NCBI GenBank assembly: GCA_021774055.1
Contig: JAJFJL010000123.1
Coordinates: 1-48,656 of the forward strand
Length of the DNA stretch: 48,656 nucleotides
Reading direction: 5' to 3'
Origin: Nitrosomonas sp.
Lineage (GTDB): Bacteria; Pseudomonadota; Gammaproteobacteria; Burkholderiales; Nitrosomonadaceae
The notes beneath the pieces were generated by a model. That model did no database searches and was not told where the DNA came from. It worked only from the letters and a program-made list of their open reading frames with translations. Position numbers and translations under genes: made by a program. Positions 17,846 to 28,149 of the stretch are shown here, one piece after another; position 1 is the stretch's first letter; each line of letters begins with the position of its first letter.

Positions 17846-19903
17846 ATGGTTAGCGGTATAACTATCGTATTGGGGAGTGCCATTCTGGCCCTGATATTCA
17901 GCGGTATATGGATCAAAGGTATCTATGAAAAACCTGCTGGCAATCAGCGTATGCAAGACATCGCTGCTGCCATACAAGAGGGCGCAACAGCTTATCTAAA
18001 CCGCCAGTATACAACGATTGGTGCAGTTGGTTTTGTGTTGTTTTTAGCCATTGGTATGGCACTAACCTGGGATACTGCTTTTGGTTTTGCATTAGGAGCT
18101 GTTTTATCAGGTGTTGCAGGTTACCTTGGTATGAGTGTATCTGTGAAGTCGAATGTACGTACTGCAGAAGCAGCGCGTCATGGATTGAATGCAGCTCTTG
18201 ATGTTGCATTCCGCGGTGGTGCTGTAACAGGTATGCTGGTAGTAGGATTGGGGCTGCTTGGTGTCGCAGGATACACAGCGTTCTTGTTCAGTGGCGCAGG
18301 TCCAGATGATGTTGCCAGTGATGTCATTAAACCGTTGATTGGATTTGCTTTTGGTGGTTCGCTTATTTCAATTTTTGCGCGTCTTGGTGGTGGAATTTTC
18401 ACCAAAGGTGCGGATGTTGGTGCGGATTTAGTTGGTAAAGTAGAAGCTGGTAGTCCTGAAGATGACCCACGTAATCCAGCGGTTATTGCTGATAATGTTG
18501 GTGACAATGTTGGCGATTGCGCAGGTATGGCAGCTGACTTGTTTGAAACCTATGCGGTAACAATTATCGCCACCATGTTATTGGGTGCTTTGTTGTTTTC
18601 AACTGATACTGGAAACGCCATTATGTATCCACTAATGTTAGGTGCGGCTTCAATTGTTGCTTCTATTATTGGTTGCTATTATGTCAAAATGAGTGATGGT
18701 GGCACTATCATGGGTGCACTATATCGTGGATTAATTGTGGCTGGTGGTATTGCATTGCTTGCTTTTCTTCCAGTTACAGTTTGGTTTATGGGTGATATGA
18801 CTCTTATCCTTGCTGGCAGTGAAGTCACTGGTGGTAATTTAATCATGCGTGTGTTTGCTGCTTCTGCGATAGGTCTTGTGTTGACGGGTGTGATGGTTGT
18901 AATTACTGAATACTACACTTCAACCGATTATCCGCCGGTACAGCATATTGCTGAATCATCAACTACTGGGCATGGTACTAATATTATTTCTGGTTTAGGT
19001 GTTTCAATGCGTGCTACTGCTGCACCTGTATTAATGATTTGCCTTAGTATTTTACTAGCCTACTCATTAGCTGGTCTTTATGGAATTGCGATTGCGGCAA
19101 CTTCTATGCTTTCCATGGCAGGTATTATCGTTGCCTTAGATGCTTATGGTCCGATTACTGATAATGCTGGTGGTATTGCAGAAATGGCTGAAATGCCTGA
19201 ATCAGTTCGTGCTGTTACTGATCCATTAGATGCTGTTGGTAATACAACTAAAGCTGTAACTAAAGGTTACGCCATTGGTTCTGCTGGTTTAGCTGCACTA
19301 GTACTATTTGCTGACTATACGCATGGATTAGAGCATGCAGGTCATATGGTGACATTTGACCTGTCAAATCATATGGTTATTATTGGTCTCTTTATTGGCG
19401 GTTTGATTCCATATTTATTTGCTGCGATGTCAATGGAAGCTGTTGGACGTGCAGCTGGTTCAGTAGTTATTGAAGTACGTCGTCAGTTTAAGGAAATTCC
19501 TGGAATTATGGAAGGAACAGCTAAACCAGATTATTCAAGAGCTGTTGATATGCTAACCAAGTCAGCAATTAAAGAAATGATGGTTCCTTCTCTATTGCCG
19601 GTATTAATTCCTGTGTTAGTTGGTGTGTTCTTAGGTGCACAAGCTTTGGGTGGTGTACTAATGGGATCCATTGTTACTGGTTTATTCCTGGCAATTTCAA
19701 TGACCACTGGTGGTGGCGCTTGGGATAATGCTAAGAAGCATATTGAGGATGGTTATTTTGGTGGTAAGGGTAGCGAAGCTCATAAAGCTGCTGTTACTGG
19801 TGACACTGTTGGTGATCCATATAAGGATACAGCTGGTCCAGCAATTAACCCGCTAATTAAGATTATCAATATTGTGGCATTAATGATAATTCCATTATTG
19901 TAA
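17846..19903 (+). CDS. hppA: K+-independent H+-translocating membrane pyrophosphatase
   Basis: 685 residues from ATG 17846, which has GGAG six bases upstream; the track start at TTG 17834 would overlap this Shine-Dalgarno. About 16 membrane segments. PPi/Mg2+ sites are [11 protein letters not shown], then [19 protein letters not shown], and a C-terminal [34 protein letters not shown] carries Lys where K+-dependent enzymes have Ala, which indicates the K+-independent class (as in Rhodospirillum). It couples PPi hydrolysis to proton export, or makes PPi. With pfp and adk next to it, PPi is probably a working energy currency of this organism. Confidence 0.95.
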   Translation: MVSGITIVLGSAILALIFSGIWIKGIYEKPAGNQRMQDIAAAIQEGATAYLNRQYTTIGAVGFVLFLAIGMALTWDTAFGFALGAVLSGVAGYLGMSVSVKSNVRTAEAARHGLNAALDVAFRGGAVTGMLVVGLGLLGVAGYTAFLFSGAGPDDVASDVIKPLIGFAFGGSLISIFARLGGGIFTKGADVGADLVGKVEAGSPEDDPRNPAVIADNVGDNVGDCAGMAADLFETYAVTIIATMLLGALLFSTDTGNAIMYPLMLGAASIVASIIGCYYVKMSDGGTIMGALYRGLIVAGGIALLAFLPVTVWFMGDMTLILAGSEVTGGNLIMRVFAASAIGLVLTGVMVVITEYYTSTDYPPVQHIAESSTTGHGTNIISGLGVSMRATAAPVLMICLSILLAYSLAGLYGIAIAATSMLSMAGIIVALDAYGPITDNAGGIAEMAEMPESVRAVTDPLDAVGNTTKAVTKGYAIGSAGLAALVLFADYTHGLEHAGHMVTFDLSNHMVIIGLFIGGLIPYLFAAMSMEAVGRAAGSVVIEVRRQFKEIPGIMEGTAKPDYSRAVDMLTKSAIKEMMVPSLLPVLIPVLVGVFLGAQALGGVLMGSIVTGLFLAISMTTGGGAWDNAKKHIEDGYFGGKGSEAHKAAVTGDTVGDPYKDTAGPAINPLIKIINIVALMIIPLL

Positions 19904-19920
19904 TTATTCTTAGAAAATAA

Positions 19921-19954
19921 AAAAGCACACCAATTTTGTTGGTGTGCTTTTTTT
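19921..19954 (+). terminator. Rho-independent terminator of hppA
   Basis: AAAAAGCACACCAA (stem left) pairs with TTGGTGTGCTTTTTTT, forming a 10-bp stem with a short loop and a T run, 20 bases after the hppA stop. Confidence 0.9.
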
Positions 19955-20023
19955 ATTGGTTATTGATGAATTTAAGATAATTATTTCCTGTAAATGGCAA
20001 GAAATACCTCCACCTTGTTGACA

Positions 20024-21421
20024 CTATTTAGTTTCAGATCCCACCTTAAACCATGCAAGGTTGGCATGTAATTTTACAACTTCTCCAACGATAATAAGAG
20101 TGGGTGGCCGCAAGTTAGCGGATTTAGTTAACCCAGGAAGTGTTTCTAGAGAGCCTGTTATAACCTGTTGCTGTTGAGTGGTTCCTTGTTGAATTATCGC
20201 TGCAGGGAGGGTAGAAGATAATCCATGTGCGATTAATTGTTGGCATAAAACAGGTAACCCAAGTAGTCCCATGTAAACAACAACTGTTTGATGTGGTTTA
20301 GCAAGTGTGGTCCAGTCTAAATCTAGACTATCGTTTTTAAGGTGTCCTGTTACGAAGATACATGATTGTGCATAATCGCGGTGCGTAAGTGGAATGCCAG
20401 CATAAGCTGCCACACCAGATGCTGCTGTGATACCAGGTACTACTTGAAATGGGATATGATGGCTAGATAAAGTTTCAATTTCTTCTCCTCCACGGCCAAA
20501 AATAAAGGGGTCTCCACCTTTCAGTCTTAATACACGTTTGCCTTCTTTTGCAAGCCGCACTAGTAAATTATTAATAGACTCCTGTGGTAAAGTGTGCTTG
20601 TTACGTTCTTTTCCGACGTATATCTGAGTGGCATCACGACGGACCATATTCAGAATTTCGGGTGAAACCAAACGGTCGTAGATTACAACGTCAGCTTGTT
20701 GCATTAAATGCATAGCACGAAAGGTAAGTAAATCTGGGTTTCCTGGTCCGGCTCCAACTAGATAAACTTCTCCACTTGGAGGGGTATCTATTTCGCTATT
20801 GAGTGCTTGTGTTAGATAGTCTTTAGCAGCTTGATCCTTACCTGAAAATACCATTTCAACAAATTGACTGTGAAAAATTTTCTCCCAGAATAATCTACGA
20901 TTCTTGCGGTGGGAAAAATGCTGTTTTACCTGTTCACGAAAATTAGCCGCATAGTTTGCTAAGCGGCTATATGCCTCAGGTATAACAGTTTCTAAATGGG
21001 CACGAAGCAATCTTGCTAGAACTGGTGATTTACCACTGCTAGATATAGCAATGATTATTGGTGAACGATCTACAATTGCCGGCATAATAAATGAACACAA
21101 ATCAGGATTGTCAACTACATTTACTGGGATATGTCTTGATTTTGCGGCAAAATAAACCTTTTCATTAATTAATTGGTTATTTGTCGCGGCAATAACTAAA
21201 GATATTTCGTCTAACTGTTCAGGTTGAAAATCACAAGAAAGATAAGTGATGTTTTTATGCGGTAACTGTTCAGTTATTATTCTATCAAGTGTTGGCGCAA
21301 CAATTTTAATGTATGCGTCAGCTTGTAACAATAATCGTATTTTACGCGCGGCTACTTTCCCTCCACCAACTACCAGGCAGTTTTGTTTTTCTATTTTGAT
21401 AAATATTGGTAAATAATCCAT
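20024..21421 (-). CDS. cysG: siroheme synthase CysG (fused precorrin-2 dehydrogenase/ferrochelatase and uroporphyrinogen-III C-methyltransferase)
   Basis: 465 residues. The N-terminal half (about 1-150) has a Rossmann NAD site VVGGGKVAARKI and CSFIMPAIVDR, that is, the CysG(A) dehydrogenase/ferrochelatase. The C-terminal half from about 215 is the SAM-dependent methyltransferase: VGAGPGNPDLLTFRA, RLKGGDPFIFGRGGEE and GITAASGVAAYAGIPLTHR. It converts uroporphyrinogen III into siroheme, cofactor of sulfite and nitrite reductases. It is on its own between the hppA terminator and lptF. Confidence 0.95.
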   Translation of the reverse strand: MDYLPIFIKIEKQNCLVVGGGKVAARKIRLLLQADAYIKIVAPTLDRIITEQLPHKNITYLSCDFQPEQLDEISLVIAATNNQLINEKVYFAAKSRHIPVNVVDNPDLCSFIMPAIVDRSPIIIAISSSGKSPVLARLLRAHLETVIPEAYSRLANYAANFREQVKQHFSHRKNRRLFWEKIFHSQFVEMVFSGKDQAAKDYLTQALNSEIDTPPSGEVYLVGAGPGNPDLLTFRAMHLMQQADVVIYDRLVSPEILNMVRRDATQIYVGKERNKHTLPQESINNLLVRLAKEGKRVLRLKGGDPFIFGRGGEEIETLSSHHIPFQVVPGITAASGVAAYAGIPLTHRDYAQSCIFVTGHLKNDSLDLDWTTLAKPHQTVVVYMGLLGLPVLCQQLIAHGLSSTLPAAIIQQGTTQQQQVITGSLETLPGLTKSANLRPPTLIIVGEVVKLHANLAWFKVGSETK

Positions 21422-21705
21422 TTGTTATTATATATTAGCTTTGTTTGGCACAATAAAAATTATTAACAGGCTTGTTTAATCGTGATGTGGTCTAATAATT
21501 CTGGCTACCCACTTAAGACTGGACATTTTGACATGTTTATTCTTGAAATCAATAGGCGTGCCAGTAATTAGCTTTACTGGAGTTGGTAGCCGATTTTATT
21601 AAATAGAACTATTGGTATAATTCGTACTTTATCCTTGAAATAATCAACTGAATGATCTATGTAGAACTTTATTACATATTTTATTTAGTTGACTAAACCG
21701 TACTC

Positions 21706-22782
21706 ATGAAAATAATAGAACGATATATTACGCGTGAATTGTTGATTCCATTCACAGTGGTACTTGTTATTCTGACTGGATTATTTGCCAGTTTCAGTAG
21801 TGCACGGTTCTTGGCAGGTGCAATTACTGAAACACTTGGCTTTGCCGCTATGATTAATCTGGTACTACTTAAAACGCTTATTGCATTAGAAGTATTAGTT
21901 CCAATTGCACTTTATGTGGCCGTTATTATAGGATTAGGTCGACTAAATAAAGATCAAGAAATGAATGTATTACGTTCTGTTGGTATAAGCAATGGGCGTA
22001 TTATTCTGATAGTACTAATGGTTGCTATACCAATTGGTATCCTCAGTGGCATACTATCTATTTATGCGCGTCCTTGGGCGTATGCAGAAAGTTATATTTT
22101 AGATGCGCAAGCAGAGGCAGAGTTGAATACTAACCGATTGCAAGCAGGGCGTTTTTATGGTGCTGATAATAGTGGGCGTGTTGTTTATGTTAGAGATAAA
22201 GATGAGCCAGATAAACGAATGCAACACATGTTTCACTATATTAGAAAGGATGGTAAGAGTGAAATTATTATCGCCAAAGAAGCTCAACAACTGAAATTAA
22301 CTGCACAATTGCAGCCACAAATAGAATTGTCGGAAGGTTATCTTTATCAACTAAGTCATACTGTAAATAAAGACAGTATGATTAAGTTTGATAAACTAAT
22401 TTATTTTATTGATGATGAAAACAATGTTGTTAATTATCGCCGTAAAGCAGCAACTACCAGGCAGCTATGGAATTCAGATCAACCACGTGAAATTGCTGAA
22501 TTACAATGGCGACTCTCACGTCCAATTGCGACGGTCTTACTAGCATTGATTGCAATTTCATTCACGCGAACTGCACCACGCCAAGACAAGGGTGATAAAA
22601 CTTATTTTATTGCAGCAATGGTTTTTGCAATTTATTATAACTTAAGTGGTCTGGCGCAAACTTGGGTAGAACAAGGTGTTGTTAACAGCATACCCGGTAT
22701 TTGGTGGTTATATTTACTTATTCTTATCCTACTTAGTTTGTCATTGTCTGAATCTATTCAAAGAAAAATTTTTCGCCAGTGA
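21706..22782 (+). CDS. lptF: LPS export permease LptF
   Basis: 358 residues of the YjgP/YjgQ family with two N-terminal and several C-terminal membrane helices around a periplasmic beta-jellyroll (about 115-260). Opening MKIIERYITRELLIPF is typical. With LptG and LptB it extracts LPS from the inner membrane. lptG begins inside its stop codon (GTGA). Confidence 0.92.
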   Translation: MKIIERYITRELLIPFTVVLVILTGLFASFSSARFLAGAITETLGFAAMINLVLLKTLIALEVLVPIALYVAVIIGLGRLNKDQEMNVLRSVGISNGRIILIVLMVAIPIGILSGILSIYARPWAYAESYILDAQAEAELNTNRLQAGRFYGADNSGRVVYVRDKDEPDKRMQHMFHYIRKDGKSEIIIAKEAQQLKLTAQLQPQIELSEGYLYQLSHTVNKDSMIKFDKLIYFIDDENNVVNYRRKAATTRQLWNSDQPREIAELQWRLSRPIATVLLALIAISFTRTAPRQDKGDKTYFIAAMVFAIYYNLSGLAQTWVEQGVVNSIPGIWWLYLLILILLSLSLSESIQRKIFRQ

Positions 22783-23843
22783 CTATTATTTATCGTTATA
22801 TTGCATGGCAGGTTTGTATCGGCCTAATCATTGCAACCGCTGTATTGTTACCATTATTTAGTTTTTTTGATTTATTAGATCAACTTAATGATGCGGGCAA
22901 AGGAACCTACGCTGTTAGTGATGCCTTTCTTTACACCGCGATGCTATTGCCACGAAGATTTATACAAATCGCACCATTTATTGCCTTGTTAGGAACTGTT
23001 TCAGCACTAGGTCGATTAGCGGTTAATTCAGAACTAGTTGCTTTAAGAGTTGCCGGTGTTTCACCGCTACGTATTAGTCTAATCCCACTTAGTGTTGGAT
23101 TTATTTTACTAATTTTTATTGGTCTATTAGAACAATTTGTCGCTCCACAGCTACAACAGAAAGCAATTTCATACCGCGCTGTTGCACTAGGACAAACTGC
23201 TGAACTAGGTAGAAACCTAGGTATTTGGAGTAGAAACGAGCAAAATATCCTACGTATTGGTAACATGATACATGCTAAAAAAGCGGCTGATATTGAAATA
23301 TTGCATCTTGACAAAGATGGTCTATTGTTAATACATACACATGCTCAATTTGCAGATATTATCAATGATAAGCTTTGGCAGCTCACAAACGTTACAGTCA
23401 GAACATTCACCAAGCAACAAATCTTTTCAACGTATGCAAATTCTGTTCATTGGCAATCGTTCTTGAATCCAGGTGATATTGCAACCTTAACTAAATCGCC
23501 AGAAAGTCTCTCACCTGTTGAATTATACAAACATGTTGAATTTTTACGGGAAACTGGTCAAGAAGCGGATTCTTATGCCTTGGCTTTATGGCGCAAGGTA
23601 GGTAGTGCAATAATGACTCTTGCAATGCTACTACTTGCTATTCCATTTATATTTGGGTCAATACGTGCTGGCCTTGGCAATAAACTAGTTTTCGCATCTA
23701 TTACAGGGATTATTGTTTATTTAACCGATCAGATTATTGCAAATGCAGGCTTAATTTTAAATTTAAATCCTGCAGTTGTTGCGCTTCTACCTGGGTTAGT
23801 TATTATATTGTTTGCTTATCTCTGGTTACGGCGTATTTTTTAG
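22779..23843 (+). CDS. lptG: LPS export permease LptG
   Basis: 354 residues, YjgP/YjgQ family, paired with lptF. The start GTG 22779 overlaps the lptF stop TGA by 4 bases (GTGA), so translation is coupled. The same fold as LptF: N-terminal membrane hairpin (YRYIAWQVCIGLIIATAVLLP), periplasmic domain from about 125 to 255, C-terminal helices (IMTLAMLLLAIPFIFGSI). LptF and LptG form the inner-membrane core of the LPS transporter. A full Lpt system will need LptB and others that are not in the window. Confidence 0.92.
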   Translation: MTIIYRYIAWQVCIGLIIATAVLLPLFSFFDLLDQLNDAGKGTYAVSDAFLYTAMLLPRRFIQIAPFIALLGTVSALGRLAVNSELVALRVAGVSPLRISLIPLSVGFILLIFIGLLEQFVAPQLQQKAISYRAVALGQTAELGRNLGIWSRNEQNILRIGNMIHAKKAADIEILHLDKDGLLLIHTHAQFADIINDKLWQLTNVTVRTFTKQQIFSTYANSVHWQSFLNPGDIATLTKSPESLSPVELYKHVEFLRETGQEADSYALALWRKVGSAIMTLAMLLLAIPFIFGSIRAGLGNKLVFASITGIIVYLTDQIIANAGLILNLNPAVVALLPGLVIILFAYLWLRRIF

Positions 23844-23985
23844 GGAATATCTTACTACAACCTGTTATTTATTGAATTAATTGTAAAGTTTAATGTAGTA
23901 TAGGTCCGAAAATTATACCCTTTGAGTGACAGCGGTATTAATGTACAGTTAGTTACATTTTAAGTTTAATTTATGGAGATCTCTG

Positions 23986-24351
23986 GTGACACTTATACTA
24001 ATTACCGATGACTCAAAGTTTCAGCGGAATATTGTTCGGAACACTTTACAAAAAGCTGGCTATGAAACAGTAGAAGCTGTTAATGGAAAAGAAGCCTTGA
24101 TAGCGATTGAAGAACATCAACCAGATGCGATGAGCCTTGATCTTTTGATGCCAGAACTAGATGGATTCGGTGTTCTCGAAGCAATGAAAAATAAAAATAT
24201 GAAAATACCAGTTGTGGTTTGTTCTGCTGATATCCAAGAAACAACTAAAAAGAGATGTATAGAACTTGGTGCAACTGGGTTTATTAATAAACCATTGAAA
24301 CCAGATTCTCTTGAGCGTCTTATTAGTATTTTAAAATCTAAGTCAATCTAG
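23986..24351 (+). CDS. single-domain CheY-like response regulator
   Basis: 121 residues: one receiver domain. ILITDDSKFQR provides the acidic pair; the phosphorylated aspartate is in SLDLLMPELDG, switch Ser in VVCSADIQ, and Lys in INKPLKPD. GTG start (23986) with GGAG eight bases upstream. It ends six bases before the CheC gene, and a diguanylate cyclase follows, so this may relay phosphate between a kinase elsewhere and the CheC/DGC partners. Confidence 0.9.
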   Translation: MTLILITDDSKFQRNIVRNTLQKAGYETVEAVNGKEALIAIEEHQPDAMSLDLLMPELDGFGVLEAMKNKNMKIPVVVCSADIQETTKKRCIELGATGFINKPLKPDSLERLISILKSKSI

Positions 24352-24357
24352 CATGTT

Positions 24358-24960
24358 ATGGAATTAAATGAATTTCAACATGATGCATTAACTGAAATTG
24401 TTAATATTGGTGTAGGACAAGCAGCCAGCGTATTAAATGACATGCTTGAAAGTCATGTTACTTTGCGTGCACCGCAGATACATGTTTACAGTCCTGCTGA
24501 TGCAAAAGATGGGAATAAAAAGTTTGGAGATGAACCATTGTCTTCTGTCATGATGGGTTTTAATGGTTCTTTAGCAGGTAAAATTTCCCTTATTTTCCCT
24601 CCGGAGAGTGCTTTGAAATTGGTTTTGCTATTAACTGGAGAAGATCAAGACTCAACAGATCTGGATTCCCTGAAAACAGGTACACTAAATGAAGTTGGTA
24701 ATATTTTATTAAATGGAGTAATGGGTGCAATAGCTAATACCTTAGATAGCCATATTGATTTTACAATTCCTATCTATACTGAAAATACAATAAGTAATAT
24801 TATCATTGATGAAGCGCCTAGAGATGGTGCCATTGTTCTAGCAACGGTTATGTTTAATGTTAAGGCACATAAGATTGAAGGTGACATTCTTATTCTTTTT
24901 GAGGTCGACTCATTAAGTTCTTTACTTAACGCACTAGATCATTCTAATTGTAAATCATAA
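24358..24960 (+). CDS. CheC-type CheY-P phosphatase
   Basis: 200 residues. Two copies of the CheC/CheX catalytic signature are visible: DALTEIVNIGVGQAA near residue 9 and GTLNEVGNILLNGVMGAI near 110, each with the Glu and Asn followed by a distant Pro. Both look complete, as in CheC. Such proteins hydrolyse the phospho-aspartate of CheY-like regulators, the adjacent response regulator being the obvious substrate. It lies 6 bp after the regulator and 17 bp before the GGDEF gene. Confidence 0.85.
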   Translation: MELNEFQHDALTEIVNIGVGQAASVLNDMLESHVTLRAPQIHVYSPADAKDGNKKFGDEPLSSVMMGFNGSLAGKISLIFPPESALKLVLLLTGEDQDSTDLDSLKTGTLNEVGNILLNGVMGAIANTLDSHIDFTIPIYTENTISNIIIDEAPRDGAIVLATVMFNVKAHKIEGDILILFEVDSLSSLLNALDHSNCKS

Positions 24961-24977
24961 ATTCAAGTTTATTCGTC

Positions 24978-26024
24978 ATGATAGAACCAACTGATTTAGA
25001 TTTAACACTGCTGGATCATATACCAATGGGGTTTTTTGTCCTTGATGGAGACATGCGGGTACATTTCTGGAATAAATTACTTGAAGGATGGACTAATATT
25101 AAACAAATTCAAATTGTTGGAAAAAAAATAACTGAATTCTATCCTCATTTTGATTTGCCTAAATATTCAAAACGAATTCAATCTGTGTTGCGAGGCGGTT
25201 CACCGACTGTATTTTCTTCACAATTGCATCAATTCATTATTCCAATCTATCAACAAAATGGTGAGAAAAGAACCCAACATACAACGGTAACATCCATTCA
25301 GCATGAATATTTAGGAACCTTAGCATTATTTGCTATTCAAGATGTAACCGACTTAAGTTGTAGCATGAAAAAATATCGTAGGATGCGTGACCAAGCTTTA
25401 AATGAGATAGAAGAACGTAAAAAAATAGAACTTACCTTAATAAAAGAAAAAGATAAAGTTGAAGTCTTTGCAGCCAAATTAAAATTATTATCGACGATTG
25501 ATAGTCTTACAGAAATTCTAAACCGACGAGGTTTTGATGAATATTTAACTAAAGAATATCGTAGGGCGATACGTGAAAAGAAGCCTATTTCTTTGATAAT
25601 GATTGATATTGATTTCTTTAAAAAATTTAATGATACTTTTGGTCATCAAGCTGGTGATGACTGTTTAAGAATTGTTGCACAGAAGCTACAAAGCATCACC
25701 AGAAGTTCTGGAGACATGTTAGCTCGATATGGTGGTGAAGAATTTGCTATTATTCTGCCAGATACTACTTTACACAGTGCAATTACGATTGCTAACCGAA
25801 ATCGCATAAGTATTGAAAAATTGGCTGTTAAAATTCCATTTGTCGATAAAATTCAAACCATAACTATTAGCTCTGGTGTATCTTCTATTGTTCCTGATGG
25901 CTCTTCAAACGAAGAGACATTAATAAAAACTGCTGATTTAGCTTTATATCAGGCTAAATTAGATGGTCGCAATCTGGTGGTATCAAAAACAGTATTACGA
26001 AATGAATCAAGTATATTACAATAA
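24978..26024 (+). CDS. PAS - coiled coil - GGDEF diguanylate cyclase
   Basis: 348 residues. A PAS domain (about 8-120) opens LDHIPMGFFVLDGDMRVHFWN. A charged coiled coil (about 125-165) leads to a GGDEF domain with DSLTEILNRRGF, IDIDFFKKFND, and ARYGGEEFAII; the GGEEF active site is complete, so synthesis of c-di-GMP is likely. The allosteric I-site RxxD is not intact (SSGD at its place), so product inhibition may be lacking. No membrane segment. It is the third gene of the response regulator-CheC operon, which suggests that its activity is set by those proteins. Confidence 0.9.
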   Translation: MIEPTDLDLTLLDHIPMGFFVLDGDMRVHFWNKLLEGWTNIKQIQIVGKKITEFYPHFDLPKYSKRIQSVLRGGSPTVFSSQLHQFIIPIYQQNGEKRTQHTTVTSIQHEYLGTLALFAIQDVTDLSCSMKKYRRMRDQALNEIEERKKIELTLIKEKDKVEVFAAKLKLLSTIDSLTEILNRRGFDEYLTKEYRRAIREKKPISLIMIDIDFFKKFNDTFGHQAGDDCLRIVAQKLQSITRSSGDMLARYGGEEFAIILPDTTLHSAITIANRNRISIEKLAVKIPFVDKIQTITISSGVSSIVPDGSSNEETLIKTADLALYQAKLDGRNLVVSKTVLRNESSILQ

Positions 26025-26033
26025 TTATTTCAC

Positions 26034-26142
26034 AAAGTTGCTGAAACAACTATATAGCTAGTCTGTGTTTGTTTCAATCCTTTGTTCTTGATGAAAATTA
26101 TTACATCATTAAATCTGCAGTTATGATTGCGCGAAGTATATA
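26034..26142. repeat. family F repeat, partial copy
   Basis: GTTGCTGAAACAACTATATAG and GATGAAAATTATTAC match the central and right parts of the F element at 1745-1910, and it ends GATTGCGCGAAGTATATA, the inverted form of the F1 left terminus. The left arm is missing. Confidence 0.5.
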
Positions 26143-26229
26143 TAACCCAGTACGTTAGAATAACTATTCTCAAGCAGCTTCCTAAAAAAACACTATTGTT
26201 AGCCCAATTGTTTACAAATTAATTAATAA

Positions 26230-27624
26230 ATGTCAGAAAAAAAAATTTCTTTTGTTGATCTGGTGCGTATTGAGCAGTTACGCCATATCGAAACAAATAA
26301 AGGTGAAACTTTATCATATGTCAGCGTAGAAGATATGGAGCATACCAGCAATATAAATTTTGAACATACAGTTTTCACTCAGCATCTTTCTACGCGTGCA
26401 AAACGTTTAATAAAATATAATGCATTGGCCAAACCATTATTGCATCCACAGCAACAATTTGACCGTGCCAGCAAATATTCTTTAATAATCGCAGCTATTC
26501 TAGGTGGACTTGCTGCGGGCCATGCAGTTGGCGAATCCGCTACATTAAATATCTATTGGTTACTAGTAGTTTTATTAGGTTTTAACTTACTATCAATAGT
26601 TTTATGGGTGATAGGTATTAGCTTTAATTTGCAAGGTTTAAGTTCAGGTATCGCAGCACAATTGGCAAGCTGGTTACCTTATAGAAACAAAGGAAATAAC
26701 ACTATAGAGTCAATTTCCTCGCGTGCATGGTATGAAAGTTGTTTAACTGGCCGTATTGGTAAATGGCGCATTAGTGTATTAACCCATAAATTTTGGTTAA
26801 CTTATTTAATTGCTGGTTTAATCATGTTAATACTGTTGATGATTGCCAAACAGTACAATTTTATTTGGGGAACAACACTATTATCTGAAAATAGCTTACC
26901 TGAATTCACCTATATTATGTCAATACCAATGGAATACCTAGGTCTGATTGCGCCAGATAGCAATCAAATTGCAGCCAGCAGAATTGGTATTGGTGCGCAA
27001 GATATCGAAGCACGAGGTGCCTGGGCCAGATTTCTACTTGGAGCTTTATTACTTTATGGAGTGTTCCCCCGTATTACGCTACTTCTAATCTCATCATTAA
27101 TGCAAAAACTGGCTGAAAGAAATTTTAAGCTGGATTTTTATTTGCCATACTTCATAGAGCTACGTCAACGCCTGATGTCTCCTGAAGTTAAAACTAAGGT
27201 AATTGATGCAGACCCACTAGTACTAAAGAAGCGGCGTGTTAACACATCACCCCCACCATCTATTAATAATGGTATCCCTGCAAATGCACAGGCGATTGGA
27301 ATTGAGCTTGATGATCAAACTATTTGGCCTGATGCAATCATTTGTCATAGCAATGTTATTGACATGCAGTCATTTGATGACACTTTAGATGCTATTAAAA
27401 AATTTAATAGTTCATCAATACTGATTGGTGTTACCGTCAATCGATTGCCGGATAGAGGTGTACAAAGAACCATCAAAGATTTGATTGCAAGTACTAACAA
27501 GGAGCCATGGTTAATACTGCTACAAAAACCAACCACAGGCCCTGTCGCTAATGCACGTAAACTTGCTTGGTTTAGGTTAGCAGAAGCTAGCGGGATTTCT
27601 GCAGAACATGTTATTTCTCAATGA
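26230..27624 (+). CDS. DUF2868 family membrane protein
   Basis: 464 residues with four clear hydrophobic segments: SLIIAAILGGLAAGHAVG (about 83-100), LLVVLLGFNLLSIVLWVIG, FWLTYLIAGLIMLILLMIA and FLLGALLLYGVFPRITLLLI. The N-terminal soluble part and the C-terminal domain (about 330-464) are cytosolic by appearance. This pattern is DUF2868, whose gene in many proteobacteria pairs with a DUF3482 GTPase. Here the partner is not next door: rnpB lies directly downstream on the other strand. The ATG at 26230 is preceded by an AT-rich leader without a clear Shine-Dalgarno. Function unknown. Confidence 0.7.
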   Translation: MSEKKISFVDLVRIEQLRHIETNKGETLSYVSVEDMEHTSNINFEHTVFTQHLSTRAKRLIKYNALAKPLLHPQQQFDRASKYSLIIAAILGGLAAGHAVGESATLNIYWLLVVLLGFNLLSIVLWVIGISFNLQGLSSGIAAQLASWLPYRNKGNNTIESISSRAWYESCLTGRIGKWRISVLTHKFWLTYLIAGLIMLILLMIAKQYNFIWGTTLLSENSLPEFTYIMSIPMEYLGLIAPDSNQIAASRIGIGAQDIEARGAWARFLLGALLLYGVFPRITLLLISSLMQKLAERNFKLDFYLPYFIELRQRLMSPEVKTKVIDADPLVLKKRRVNTSPPPSINNGIPANAQAIGIELDDQTIWPDAIICHSNVIDMQSFDDTLDAIKKFNSSSILIGVTVNRLPDRGVQRTIKDLIASTNKEPWLILLQKPTTGPVANARKLAWFRLAEASGISAEHVISQ

Positions 27625-27643
27625 AGGTTTATTTTTGGTGGGT

Positions 27644-27942
27644 GAAGCTGGCCGATAAGCCGGGTTTTGTCGTGGACAGTCATTCATCTAGGCATATTGT
27701 TACCAATATGCTCAAGCAACCTACCCGCAGACTCAGCGAGCCGCATCAAAGCCTGCCTATTTGGTTTTGCTCCGGATGGAGGTTGCCGCGTTTCACCGTA
27801 ACTAAATACGCTCGTCTCTGTGGCCCTATTCCTCACCTCACGGCGGTCGGTCATTAGCCGACACCCTGCTCTATGGAGCCCGGACTTTCCTCCCCTCATT
27901 TCCCATTACTAGAAAATAAGCGGCGACTGCCTGGCCAGCTTC
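27644..27942 (-). ncRNA. rnpB: RNase P RNA (class A)
   Basis: On the minus strand the 5' end GAAGCTGGCCAGGCAGTCGC pairs with the 3' end GGCTTATCGGCCAGCTTC (P1). GGAGGAAAGTCCGGGCTCC, the near-universal CRI block, follows about 50 bases in, and GATGAATGACTGTCCACGAC and ACCCGGCTTATCGG mark the 3' region. Total length 299 nt, short for class A (about 350-380), so some peripheral helices are reduced. It removes 5' leaders of pre-tRNA. ORFs called here (27621-27857 and 27684-27899) are artefacts. It converges with DUF2868, 19 bp from its stop. Confidence 0.95.
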
Positions 27943-28149
27943 AAGCAGATGCTACCATTAAGCAGCATCGCTTGCATTGTTTAATTCAACTAACTCATTG
28001 CTTTTATACAGCCAAAATCCAAAAGTTCTTTTTACTGCCTTATCTTTCATCATCTAGGCCCTATTTGATAGCCTAATTCCCGATAAGCTTTAAATTGTTT
28101 TTCGTCAAAAAATTGATCGGCGGTGCTTTCATTTGGAAAATCTACATGA

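Noticed and set aside
27621-27899. ORFs 27621-27857 (+) and 27684-27899 (-)
   Set aside because: They lie in RNase P RNA, whose universal blocks are clear on the minus strand.
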